From: CAYQQQ01 sp964420125
Lineage (GTDB): Bacteria > Actinomycetota > Acidimicrobiia > Acidimicrobiales > Microtrichaceae
Direction: 5' to 3'
Assembly: GCA_964420125.1 (NCBI GenBank)
Contig: CAYQQQ010000004.1
Location: forward strand, 62,001 to 126,000
Length of the DNA stretch: 64,000 bases
Part shown: one piece after another, positions 24,499-32,562 of the stretch
Numbering within the stretch: the stretch's first letter is position 1
Layout of the letters: each line of letters opens with the position of its first letter
Position numbers and translations under genes: made by a program
Notes under the pieces: generated by a model
Seen by the model: the letters and a program-made list of their open reading frames with translations, nothing else
Database searches by the model: none
What the model was told of the DNA's origin: nothing

Positions 24499-25749
24499 AT
24501 GGCTGCTCTCCGCGATGGCTCCCCCGGCCCCCAGCTGGCGTCCCCCGGGGCGCACGTCGCCCCCGGGACCCATGTCGGGGTCCCCACCCCCGGCGACGGC
24601 TCCCCTCCTGCACTCGCCGTGGAGATGCAGGGCGTCGGCCATCGCTTCGGCGACAACGAGGCGCTGAGAGGCCTCCACCTGCGCGCCCCGTTCGGCAGCA
24701 TCACCGTCGTGCTGGGGCCGAACGGTGCGGGCAAGACCACCGCCATCCGGATGATGACCGGTGCGTTGGTGCCCGACGAAGGGCTCGTGCGCACCCTCGG
24801 CCTGGAGCCCCGGATCGAAGGACACCTCGTGCGCCCCCGCTGCGGGGTCGTGTCGGCCAAGCCGGCCCTCTACGACCGGCTCAGCGGCCGGGACAACCTG
24901 CGCTATGCCGCCGAGCTGCACGACGTGCGTCGCGACCAGCGCAAGCGCGTCGAGGAGGTGGCGGAGCGGTTCGGCATCGCCGGCGCGCTCGAGGATCTGG
25001 TGGGTGGGTACTCCACCGGGATGAAGACCCGGTTGGCGCTCGCGCGCTCGGTGCTGCACGACCCGGAGCTGCTGCTGTTCGACGAACCCACCTCGGGACT
25101 CGATCCGGAGTCGAGCGTTGCGGTGCTGAACCTCATCCGGGAGATGACCTCCGGCGGTCGGACCGTCGTGATGTGCACCCACCTGCTCTCCGAGGCCGAG
25201 GGCCTGGCCGACCAGGTGGTGATCATGGAGGGAGGCACCGACCTCACCTCGGGGACGCCGGCGGAGCTCACCCGGGCGCACTGGCCCCACCCGGTCGTGG
25301 CCTTCGACGCCGAGGACACCCGACTGCTCGACCGCGTGCGCGCCTGGCCGGGCGTGAGGGGCTACCGCCGCGACCCGTCAGGGGCCAGGGTGGAGGTGGA
25401 CGACCTGAACAGGGTGCCCGAGCTCGTCGGAGCGCTGGTCGCCGACGGCGTCCGCCTCACCCGTGTCGAGCCCCACCGCCCCACCCTCGAGGACCTGTAC
25501 TTCGCCGCCCGACGTCAGCTGAGCGACGACGCCCGACGCGACGGACGTGAGGTCGGCGGCGTGCTCGATCCGGTGGCCCCCGACGCTGCGGTCCTGCCGG
25601 CGGTGCCCCCGACCACGGTGGTGACCGGCCCGCGTGGGCACGACGAGCGCATGCCGGTGCTCGAGGTCCCCGACGCGCTCGAACCCCTCGAAGCGCCCTC
25701 GGGCACCTCGGGAGCGGATCACGGCGACAGCTCCGGAGGCCTGCGGTGA
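24499..25749 (+). CDS. ABC-2-type transporter ATPase
   Basis: The ATP-binding subunit of an ABC-2 exporter. Walker A GPNGAGKTT, signature YSTGMKTRLALARS, Walker B LLLFDEPTSGLDP and a CTHLLSEAE switch region are intact; a degraded C-terminal extension of about 80 residues, rich in Asp, Pro and Val, follows the ATPase fold. The start is uncertain: the frame is open from a GTG at 24421, but the ATPase fold begins only near 24620. The ATG at 24499, with GAGGGG just before it, leaves room for the divergent ruvC promoter. It is coupled to the permease by a GTGA overlap. The substrate is unknown; the family includes drug, Na+ and polymer exporters. Confidence 0.85.
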   Translation: MAALRDGSPGPQLASPGAHVAPGTHVGVPTPGDGSPPALAVEMQGVGHRFGDNEALRGLHLRAPFGSITVVLGPNGAGKTTAIRMMTGALVPDEGLVRTLGLEPRIEGHLVRPRCGVVSAKPALYDRLSGRDNLRYAAELHDVRRDQRKRVEEVAERFGIAGALEDLVGGYSTGMKTRLALARSVLHDPELLLFDEPTSGLDPESSVAVLNLIREMTSGGRTVVMCTHLLSEAEGLADQVVIMEGGTDLTSGTPAELTRAHWPHPVVAFDAEDTRLLDRVRAWPGVRGYRRDPSGARVEVDDLNRVPELVGALVADGVRLTRVEPHRPTLEDLYFAARRQLSDDARRDGREVGGVLDPVAPDAAVLPAVPPTTVVTGPRGHDERMPVLEVPDALEPLEAPSGTSGADHGDSSGGLR

Positions 25750-26591
25750 CCGAGCGGATCGACGAGCCCTTCCATCTCCGGCGCATGTGGATCGTGGCGC
25801 GCACCGACCTCAAGCAGCTCCTGCAGTCCAAGGACTACCTCCTGCCGATGATCGCCCTGGGCGTCCTCTTCTTCCTGGTCGTGCCCCTGGTCCTGCTCCT
25901 CACGGTGACAAGCCTCGGGGAGTCCAACCTGGCCACAAGGGTGAGCGAGTCCCTCCAGGTGCTCCCACCCGCAGCCCGCTCCCAGGTGCGCGGCGACTCA
26001 CCGAGCGCTCGTACGGCCTATGCGCTGGCCGTCTACCTCTTCGCCCCCGTGGCGGTGGTGGTGCCCCTCACGATCTCGACCGCAGTGGGTGCCGCCACCA
26101 TCGTGGGGGAGCGCGAGCGGGGCACCGGCGAGTTCCTCGCCCACTCCCCCGCGAGCGCCAGGGAGATCTACCTCGGGAAGCTGGTGGCCAGCGTCATCCC
26201 CGGCTACGTGACCACGGTGGTCGGCTTCGGCACCTACGCCCTGATGGTGAACCTCGTCGTCGGCCCCGACGTCGGAGGCTGGTTCTTCCCCACCGGCGAG
26301 TGGTGGTTGATGATGATCTGGATCATCCCGCCGTTCCTGCTGCTGACGCTGTCGTTGGTGCTGCGCCTCTCGGCCCGAGTGCGATCGACCGCCGCGGCCC
26401 AGCAGGCCTCCGGACTCATCACCCTGCCCCTGATCGCCGTCGCCTACGCCCAGGCCACCGGCTCGCTCGTCGGCACCGGACCGTTGCCGGGGATCGTGGT
26501 CGGTGCGCTGGCCTGGATCCTGGCCGTCGCCAGCCTGCACCGTGGTGTCCGCTCGGTCACGCGGGCCCGACTCCTGGGCGTGGCGCAGTGA
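25746..26591 (+). CDS. ABC-2-type transporter permease
   Basis: A 281-residue membrane subunit with about six hydrophobic segments: one at about 35-55, then a large extracytoplasmic loop, then five in the second half. GERERGTGEFLAHSPASAREI is the short coupling region characteristic of NatB/ABC-2 permeases, found after the second membrane segment. The GTG start overlaps the ATPase stop (GTGA), so the two subunits are made together. It converges on the minus-strand peroxiredoxin gene with only 31 bases between stops. The substrate is not inferable. Confidence 0.85.
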   Translation: MTERIDEPFHLRRMWIVARTDLKQLLQSKDYLLPMIALGVLFFLVVPLVLLLTVTSLGESNLATRVSESLQVLPPAARSQVRGDSPSARTAYALAVYLFAPVAVVVPLTISTAVGAATIVGERERGTGEFLAHSPASAREIYLGKLVASVIPGYVTTVVGFGTYALMVNLVVGPDVGGWFFPTGEWWLMMIWIIPPFLLLTLSLVLRLSARVRSTAAAQQASGLITLPLIAVAYAQATGSLVGTGPLPGIVVGALAWILAVASLHRGVRSVTRARLLGVAQ

Positions 26592-26622
26592 GGACCGGTT
26601 CGACGTCGGATGCGACCCGCCA

Positions 26623-27090
26623 TCAGGTGAGCGCGTCGACCACACCCACGAGCTCGTCGACCGACCGGTAGCCCATCCCCGGTCCGACGTAGCGGTGGAG
26701 CCACCGCACCGAGCCCGTCGAGTCGATCACGAAGGTGCATCGACGGTAGAGGTCGAGCAGGCCGAGCACGCCGTAGGCCTTGGCGACCTCCTTGTCGGTG
26801 TCCGCCAGCAACGGGAACGCCAGCCCGTGCTGCGCGCTGAAGGACTCGTGGGAGTCGACGTCCTGCGGGCTGAGCGCCAGCACCTGTGCCTCGAGGTCGG
26901 AGAACGAGGCGATCTCCCGGGAGTACGACTCCAGCTGGCGGGTGCACACCGGCGAGTTGTCCGCTGGGTAGAACACCAGCACCACCGGGCACCCGCGGTA
27001 CTGCGACAGCGACCAGGTGCCCCGCTCGCCCACCGACGCGTCGTAGCCCTCGAGCGTGAACTCCGGTGCGTCGTCTCCCACCGCGACCAT
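26623..27090 (-). CDS. peroxiredoxin (Bcp/AhpE-like)
   Basis: A 155-residue thioredoxin-fold peroxidase that reduces hydroperoxides. The active site P-x3-S-x2-C is at 42-49 (PADNSPVC) with C49 as the peroxidatic cysteine. The Bcp-type resolving cysteine five residues later is missing (CTRQLES), so it may act as a one-Cys enzyme or use C34 or C118. The conserved arginine lies in the DLYRRCTF block. A mycothiol- or mycoredoxin-linked recycling route would fit the mshC gene in this window, but that is inference. It starts three bases after the yebC stop and is probably cotranscribed with pdxS-pdxT-yebC. Confidence 0.88.
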   Translation of the reverse strand: MVAVGDDAPEFTLEGYDASVGERGTWSLSQYRGCPVVLVFYPADNSPVCTRQLESYSREIASFSDLEAQVLALSPQDVDSHESFSAQHGLAFPLLADTDKEVAKAYGVLGLLDLYRRCTFVIDSTGSVRWLHRYVGPGMGYRSVDELVGVVDALT

Positions 27091-27093
27091 CGC

Positions 27094-27843
27094 TCAGTCC
27101 TCCAGGGCGGCCAGGACGTCGTCGGCCACGTCCCCGTTGGTGTGCACGTTCTGCACGTCGTCGAGATCGTCGAGCGCATCGAGCAACCGCAGCACCGGTC
27201 TGGCGTCATCCATCGAGGTCAGCTCCACCGGGGTGGTCGCCACCATGGTGATGTCCGAGGACTCGACGGTGACGCCCGCGTCCTCGAGCGCCTGGCGAAC
27301 GGCGCTGGTGGCGCCGGCATCACAGGTGACGCTCCAGTACTCGCCGTCGGACGCCACGTCGTCCGCCCCGGCCTCCAACGCCGCCATCATCACCTCGTCC
27401 TCGTCGGCGACGGCGGGCACGAGCACGATGCCCTTCCGCTCGAACTGCCACGCCACGGCCCCCGGCTCCGCCATGGAGCCACCCAGCTTGTTGAAGGTCG
27501 AGCGGACGTCGGAGCCGGTGCGGTTGCGGTTGTCGGTGAGGGCCTCCACGAACACGGCCACGCCACCGGGCGCGTAGCCCTCGTAGGTGACCTCCTCGTA
27601 GTTCACGCCCTCCAGCTCACCGGTGCCCCGCTTGATCGCACGCTCGATGGTGTCCAGGGGCACCGAGGCATCTCTCGCCTTCTGGAACATCGTGCGCAGG
27701 GTGGGGTTCATGTCGGGATCCCCACCCCCGTTGCGCGCGGCCACCTCGACCTGCCGGATCAGCTTGGCGAAGAGCTTGCCTCGCTTGGCGTCGGCGGCGC
27801 CCTTCTTGTGCTTGATGGTTGCCCACTTGGAATGACCGGACAT
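27094..27843 (-). CDS. yebC: YebC/PmpR-family protein
   Basis: A 249-residue member of the YebC/TACO1 family, beginning with the signature MSGHSKWATIKHKK. Homologues act as transcription regulators or as translation activators that relieve ribosome stalling at proline runs. The middle region carries the conserved YEGYAPGGVAV and GTGELEGVNYEE stretches. AAGGGG lies ahead of the ATG; the pdxT stop is 18 bases upstream. The M. tuberculosis homologue (Rv2603c) also sits between pdxT and ruvC. Whether it regulates the neighbouring ruv or pdx genes is not shown by the sequence. Confidence 0.93.
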   Translation of the reverse strand: MSGHSKWATIKHKKGAADAKRGKLFAKLIRQVEVAARNGGGDPDMNPTLRTMFQKARDASVPLDTIERAIKRGTGELEGVNYEEVTYEGYAPGGVAVFVEALTDNRNRTGSDVRSTFNKLGGSMAEPGAVAWQFERKGIVLVPAVADEDEVMMAALEAGADDVASDGEYWSVTCDAGATSAVRQALEDAGVTVESSDITMVATTPVELTSMDDARPVLRLLDALDDLDDVQNVHTNGDVADDVLAALED

Positions 27844-27861
27844 GGCGGAACCCCTTCGTCG

Positions 27862-28443
27862 TCAGCCTGCACCGGCGCAGAGTCGGAGAAAACGATCGTG
27901 CAGCCGGGGGTCGCCCGACAACTCCGGGTGGAACGTGGCCACGACGACCGGACCCGAGCGCACCAGAACCGCGTCGCCGTCGAGCCGCGCCCACACCTCC
28001 ACGTCGCCGCCCACCCGCTCGATGCGGGGTGCTCTGATGCACACGGCGGGGAACGGCGGCGGGCCCAGCTCGGCGATGTCCAGATCGGCCTCGAACGACT
28101 CGATCTGACGACCGTAGGCGTTTCGGCGCACGGAGATGTCGATGGCGGAGAGGCAGTGCTGGTCGGCGCGGCCGTCGAGGACCTCCGACGCCAGGAGGAT
28201 CGCACCGGCGCACGTGCCGAACACCGGCCGGCCCTCCGCCAGCCACGCGCGCAGCGGCTCCAGCAGTCCGCCCCGCTCGGCCGTCATCGACATCGTGGTG
28301 GACTCTCCACCGGGGATGACCAGGGCGTCGACGTCGGACAGCTCCTGCGGCGTGCGCACCTCCGATGCCGCGGCCCCGACGCCTCGCAGGACGCCGACGT
28401 GTGCCGCGAACGCGCCCTGGAGCGCGAGGACGCCGACCTTCAC
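27862..28443 (-). CDS. pdxT: pyridoxal 5'-phosphate synthase glutaminase subunit PdxT
   Basis: A 193-residue class I glutaminase that supplies ammonia to PdxS. It starts VGVLALQGAF; PGGESTTM is the oxyanion/glutamine-binding loop, the nucleophile is the cysteine in FGTCAGAILLA, and the catalytic histidine and glutamate lie in FHPEL. All catalytic residues are present. The GTG start overlaps the pdxS stop as GTGA, so subunits are made in step. Together they build PLP directly from ribose 5-phosphate, glyceraldehyde 3-phosphate and glutamine. Confidence 0.95.
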   Translation of the reverse strand: MKVGVLALQGAFAAHVGVLRGVGAAASEVRTPQELSDVDALVIPGGESTTMSMTAERGGLLEPLRAWLAEGRPVFGTCAGAILLASEVLDGRADQHCLSAIDISVRRNAYGRQIESFEADLDIAELGPPPFPAVCIRAPRIERVGGDVEVWARLDGDAVLVRSGPVVVATFHPELSGDPRLHDRFLRLCAGAG

Positions 28444-29345
28444 CAGCCGCGATCCGCGTAGGTGACCTCGAGCTCCTCCATGCCGATCCCCGTCATGGGT
28501 GCCCCCAGGCCGCGGCTCACCTTGGCCAGTATCTGCGGGTCGTTGTAGTGGGTGGTCGCTTCCACGATCGCCTTGGCACGCGGGGCCGGGTCCGCCGACT
28601 TGAAGATGCCCGAGCCCACGAACACGGCCTGCGCCCCCAACTGCATGGCCAACGCTGCGTCGGCCGGGGTGGCGAGGCCGCCGGCGCAGAACAGCGGCAC
28701 CGGAAGCTCACCCGTCTCGGCGATCTCCTGCACCAGCGGCACAGGGGCCTGGAGGCGCTTCGCCCACTCGAAGAGCTCCGCGGAGTCGGCCTGGCCGATC
28801 CGACGGATGTCGCCGAGGATGGAGCGGAGGTGGCGCACCGCTTCCACGACGTTGCCGGTCCCGGCCTCCCCCTTGGAGCGGATCATGCACGCCCCTTCGG
28901 AGATCCGCCGCAGTGCTTCCCCCAGGTTCGTCGCCCCGCACACGAAGGGAACGGTGAAGGCCCACTTGTCGATGTGGTGCGCCTCGTCGGCCGGGGTGAG
29001 GACCTCGGACTCGTCGACGTAGTCGACACCGAGGGCCTCCAGGATCTGGGCCTCGACGAAGTGTCCGATGCGGGCCTTGGCCATGACGGGGATCGTCACG
29101 GCGTCCTGGATCCCCTCGATCATCGCCGGATCGCTCATGCGGGCCACGCCGCCATCGGCGCGGATGTCCGCCGGCACCCGCTCGAGCGCCATCACCGCCA
29201 CCGCCCCGGCGTCCTCGGCGATGCGGGCGTGCTCGGGGGTGACGACGTCCATGATGACGCCACCCTTCAACATCTCGGCCAGCCCACGCTTGACCAGCTG
29301 CGAGCCGGTGGAGCGCTGCACCGATGGAGAGGGGGATTCGGACAT
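28440..29345 (-). CDS. pdxS: pyridoxal 5'-phosphate synthase lyase subunit PdxS
   Basis: A 301-residue TIM barrel that assembles the PLP ring. Strongly conserved blocks include KGGVIMDVVTPEHA (lysine environment), PVMAKARIGHFVEAQ, DYVDESEVLTPADE and RSKGEAGTGNVVEA. A TACACT box ends exactly six bases before the ATG, with GGGGGC between, so the message is either leaderless or has a minimal ribosome site. It heads pdxS-pdxT-yebC-peroxiredoxin. PLP synthesis here should be by the DXP-independent route. Confidence 0.96.
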   Translation of the reverse strand: MSESPSPSVQRSTGSQLVKRGLAEMLKGGVIMDVVTPEHARIAEDAGAVAVMALERVPADIRADGGVARMSDPAMIEGIQDAVTIPVMAKARIGHFVEAQILEALGVDYVDESEVLTPADEAHHIDKWAFTVPFVCGATNLGEALRRISEGACMIRSKGEAGTGNVVEAVRHLRSILGDIRRIGQADSAELFEWAKRLQAPVPLVQEIAETGELPVPLFCAGGLATPADAALAMQLGAQAVFVGSGIFKSADPAPRAKAIVEATTHYNDPQILAKVSRGLGAPMTGIGMEELEVTYADRGW

Positions 29346-29351
29346 GCCCCC

Positions 29352-29357
29352 AGTGTA
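29352..29357 (-). promoter_or_regulatory. TANNNT -10 box, pdxST promoter
   Basis: Minus-strand TACACT, six bases before the pdxS ATG: leaderless spacing. No -35 consensus was found. Confidence 0.55.
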
Positions 29358-29405
29358 CCGACGGGCACCGCCCGGACCCGAAGCGATAGGTGCTCGAGCG
29401 CGGAC

Positions 29406-30539
29406 TCAGGCCCGCGGCAGCGACGCGACCGCGGGCGAGTCGAGCACCACCGGCGCCGCGCTGCTCAACATGACCCAGGTCCTCCCCGGCTCCAGCTCCA
29501 TCGGCGCACCGTCGGCACCAAGGAGCTCCCACGGTGAGTCCCTGCGCTCGCGCGACCAGGTGCCTTCCTGCAGCCGTCCGTCGGTGAGGAGCCACGCCCT
29601 CCCCCGTCCCACGCTCACCGCCTCCGGCGACGCGCGGTCGGCCTGGGAGGTCACGTACCGGGTCTCCAGGATCACGACGTCGGTGGGGGCGAGCTGCAGG
29701 TCGGTCGTGTCCAGGTGCGCCTCGCCGTGGACCCAACGCAACCAGCCCCGCCGCTGGGCGTCCCACACCCAGGCGACCTCGGAGCCCGCCGAGGCACGCA
29801 CGCCGACCACCGGATCCCCTACCCCCGGCGCACCCGCCGGGCGGTAGTCGAACAGCGCCGTCGGCACGGTGGTCTCCTCGCCGGCGAGACTCCAGAGGAC
29901 CTCGGCGTCGGCCATGAGGTCGTGGGGCGCCTGACGCCGGCGCTCGCGTCGGTAGGCGCGGCTGACGGCGTCGTGGGAGACGTCCTGGTACCGGCCTGCC
30001 TCGCGGAGCACCTGCATGGTGGTGTCGTTTCCCCCGGAGAAGGCGAACAGCGGCACGCCGAACAACCCCAGCAGGTCCGGGTCCGACGTCCGGGCGGAAC
30101 GGACCGGTCCGATCGTGTCGGGCGCGGCGGAGTGCCACGCCGCCATGTAGCGGCTGATCCCCTCCACCCGCAGCTCGATGACGACGTCCGCCTCGTCCAG
30201 CGCCTCCTGGGGCATCGCGGCACCTGCGGCATCGACCTTGGCGACGAGAGCCGGCCGCAACAGGTTGGCGGCATCCGCGCGTGCCACCGGCTCACCGGTG
30301 AGCGGCGCCACCGGGCCGTCCGCGGTCAGCACCGAGGTGGTCGTCGCCTCGTCGGCCACCGGCGACGCCGATCGGTCCTGGTCGACCACCGCATCGTCGC
30401 GCCACGGTGCCCACATCCCGACGACGGCCACGAGCGCCATCAGCGAGATCCCGGCCAGGGCCAACCAGCGCGACCGGACGCGATCGGTGGACCCGCTCCG
30501 GGGTCGAGGCGGGCGCCGCACCGGCGGCGCGCTCCCCAT
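29406..30539 (-). CDS. DUF3048 (YerB-like) exported protein
   Basis: 377 residues. An N-terminal membrane segment (about 25-43) after a basic Pro/Arg-rich head anchors the protein; the rest is outside the membrane. The core matches DUF3048/YerB: RPALVAKVDAAGAAMPQEALDEADVV at the first domain (quoted here only as its position, about 95-120), SRYMAAWHS, IGPVRSARTSD and LFAFSGGN. Family function is unknown, with links to cell-envelope proteins. The ATG shares its A with the stop of the upstream M48-like gene (TGATG), so the two are coupled. A longer frame to 30644 exists but would overlap that neighbour. Confidence 0.85.
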   Translation of the reverse strand: MGSAPPVRRPPRPRSGSTDRVRSRWLALAGISLMALVAVVGMWAPWRDDAVVDQDRSASPVADEATTTSVLTADGPVAPLTGEPVARADAANLLRPALVAKVDAAGAAMPQEALDEADVVIELRVEGISRYMAAWHSAAPDTIGPVRSARTSDPDLLGLFGVPLFAFSGGNDTTMQVLREAGRYQDVSHDAVSRAYRRERRRQAPHDLMADAEVLWSLAGEETTVPTALFDYRPAGAPGVGDPVVGVRASAGSEVAWVWDAQRRGWLRWVHGEAHLDTTDLQLAPTDVVILETRYVTSQADRASPEAVSVGRGRAWLLTDGRLQEGTWSRERRDSPWELLGADGAPMELEPGRTWVMLSSAAPVVLDSPAVASLPRA

Positions 30540-31345
30540 CAGAGCTCCCGGAGCACCGCGATCCTGTGGGACAGGGGCTGGTTCGTCGTGGCATCCAACA
30601 CCGGATCCACGCCCTCGTCGCTGCCGACTGCGGGTGCGAGCCACAGCGGCGCCGATGCGGGCCTCGCTCCCGGCACCGCGGTGCCTGCCGCCTCCATGCG
30701 GTCCAGCACCGAGATGAGCGCCGGTGGGTAGCGGGTGATCGACAGCGCCTCCAGGTCAGCTCGGGTGGCGCGCTGGTCGCCGATCACCGCCGCCAGCGAA
30801 CGCGGACCGAGCCCGCAGAGCTGGCACAACCAGGTGGGCAGGCCAGCAGCCAGGGTGCCGACACGCGCGGACCCGTCGCGCACTCGGCACAGCAGCTCGG
30901 CGGCCACCACTTCGAGCTCGGTCGGACGCAGCCCCTCCAGCAACCCCGCGGTCACCACCACCGCAGCATCCTCGGCACCCGCTGCACAGAAGGCGTTGGC
31001 CGCCTGGACGTCGATCCGGTGCAGCGACGGCAGCGGCACGCCCGCCAGCACGGACACGCCGTCGAGCGCGTTGTGCAACGACGGCACGTCTGCCGGCTCC
31101 ACGGCGACCGCGCCGGAGGCCTCCACCGCTCGATCGAGGGCGGCCGCGAGCAGCGATCGCACCCAGAGCCACCATGCAGCGGCGAGCACGACGGCGACGA
31201 GCAGTCCGGCCCACCAGGACACCAGCAGGCCCGCGACCACCCCCAGCACCACGGCAGCCACGACTCCCACACCGAGGGCACGTCGGGTCACGGTGGCAGC
31301 GACGGCGTCCAGTCGGTCCTTGGTGGGAAGCTCGGTGCTCGACAC
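30539..31345 (-). CDS. M48 (HtpX)-like membrane protein lacking the zinc site
   Basis: 268 residues. Two hydrophobic segments (about 25-45 and 46-62) are followed by a region that parallels HtpX-type M48 peptidases: a LAGVPLPSLHRID block, AANAFCAAG in place of PNAFATG, and VVVTAGLLEGLRPTELEVV leading to where HExxH should be. There residues 149-153 read AELLC: the glutamate stays but both zinc histidines are gone. It should therefore be a non-catalytic scaffold or sensor rather than a protease; family assignment is by eye. A TACCGT box eight bases before the GTG supports the start. It is coupled to DUF3048 downstream. Confidence 0.65.
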   Translation of the reverse strand: MSSTELPTKDRLDAVAATVTRRALGVGVVAAVVLGVVAGLLVSWWAGLLVAVVLAAAWWLWVRSLLAAALDRAVEASGAVAVEPADVPSLHNALDGVSVLAGVPLPSLHRIDVQAANAFCAAGAEDAAVVVTAGLLEGLRPTELEVVAAELLCRVRDGSARVGTLAAGLPTWLCQLCGLGPRSLAAVIGDQRATRADLEALSITRYPPALISVLDRMEAAGTAVPGARPASAPLWLAPAVGSDEGVDPVLDATTNQPLSHRIAVLREL

Positions 31346-31353
31346 GGACCCCC

Positions 31354-31359
31354 ACGGTA
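31354..31359 (-). promoter_or_regulatory. TANNNT -10 box before the M48-like gene
   Basis: Minus-strand TACCGT with eight bases to the GTG at 31345. It probably drives the M48-like/DUF3048 pair from a leaderless message. Confidence 0.45.
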
Positions 31360-31423
31360 TCGGGCCCGGCGTGCCACGGCGGAAACGTCGCCGCCGTGCG
31401 CGGAGCTCAGCCGGTGCTGCAGC

Positions 31424-32551
31424 TCAGCTCCGGGCGCCGCCACGACGACCGACGTCGCGTTGGCCGGGGTGGCGATCCGCGGCCACCCGGTAGATGTCCA
31501 GGTACGCATCGCACAGGCCTTCGAGGTCGAACTCCGCGGCCCGAGCCCGGCCGAGGCGCCGGAGCTCCTCGGCGCGACCGGCGTCGGACAGGAGGCGGAG
31601 GATCGCGGCAGCGAGCGCAGCGGGATCGTCGGGTGCCACCAGCTCGGCCGACACGCCACCGCTGCCCGACCCGTCCGCCACCTTGGCGTAGCCGGGGATG
31701 TCGCTGGCGACGACCGGTGTTCCCGCAGCCATGGCCTCGAGCAGGATGATGCCGAAGGACTCCCCACCCCGCGAGGGCGCGCAGAACACGTCCGCTCCCG
31801 CCATGCGGCGATCGCGCTCGACGTCGTCGATCCGACCCAACCACTCGATCCGGGGATCGGGGAACCGTCGCTGCAGCTCATCGGTCTCCTCGCCATCCCC
31901 GGCCACCCACACCTTCGTGTCCGGAGGCAGCGACGCCACTGCCTCCAGCAGCACGTCGAGGCCCTTGCGGGGCTCGTGGCGACCGAGGAACAGCACCGTG
32001 GGCTCCTCGGTCGGCCAGGGGTCCGCCTCGGCGAACCTGCGGGCGTCGATCCCGTTGAACAGGACCGTGAACGGTGACTCGGTGTGGGGCTCCACCAGGG
32101 CCAGCGCCTCGGGCGACACCGCCACCCTCACATCCAGGCGAGCCGCCCCCCATCGGACGATGGGAGCCATCACCTTGTAGGCCGGCTGATCTCCGGCGGC
32201 GTGGAAGGTGCCGACCATCGGGCTCGGCTTCAGCAGGAGGGCGGTCAGCGTCGGCCCAGGTACGAACGGCTCGTGGAGGTGCAGCACGTCGAACTGCTCG
32301 TCCCACAGGGCGCGGATGGTGCGCAGCTGGGCAGGAGGGTCGGGTGCGATGGGGGCGATCGACCCGTTGGACGGGTTCTGCACGCTGGAGCCCACCGACG
32401 TCACGAAGGGAGCGGGTGGCGTGCCGTCGCAGGGTGCGAGCACCCGAGCTTCGTGTCCACGTCGGCGAAGGACCCTCGCCAGTCCCAGCACCTGGTTCTG
32501 CACACCCCCGGGGATGGTCAAGCTGTAGGGGCACAGCAGTCCGATGCGCAT
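31424..32551 (-). CDS. pimA: phosphatidylinositol alpha-mannosyltransferase (PimA-like, GT4)
   Basis: A 375-residue GT-B glycosyltransferase of family GT4. The N-terminal domain starts MRIGLLCPYSLTIPGGVQNQ, with the GGVQ donor loop; the C-terminal domain holds FLGRHEPRKGLDVL and the GESFGIILLEAMAAGTPVVAS nucleotide-sugar block (described by position, about 270-290, with its E-x7-E glutamates). PimA transfers the first mannose from GDP-mannose to phosphatidylinositol on the inner membrane face. The assignment rests on motifs plus the pgsA-patA-pimA order, which is the mycobacterial PIM cluster order. A specific acceptor cannot be proven by sequence. It starts 11 bases after patA. Confidence 0.88.
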   Translation of the reverse strand: MRIGLLCPYSLTIPGGVQNQVLGLARVLRRRGHEARVLAPCDGTPPAPFVTSVGSSVQNPSNGSIAPIAPDPPAQLRTIRALWDEQFDVLHLHEPFVPGPTLTALLLKPSPMVGTFHAAGDQPAYKVMAPIVRWGAARLDVRVAVSPEALALVEPHTESPFTVLFNGIDARRFAEADPWPTEEPTVLFLGRHEPRKGLDVLLEAVASLPPDTKVWVAGDGEETDELQRRFPDPRIEWLGRIDDVERDRRMAGADVFCAPSRGGESFGIILLEAMAAGTPVVASDIPGYAKVADGSGSGGVSAELVAPDDPAALAAAILRLLSDAGRAEELRRLGRARAAEFDLEGLCDAYLDIYRVAADRHPGQRDVGRRGGARS

Positions 32552-32562
32552 CGCCGAGCACC

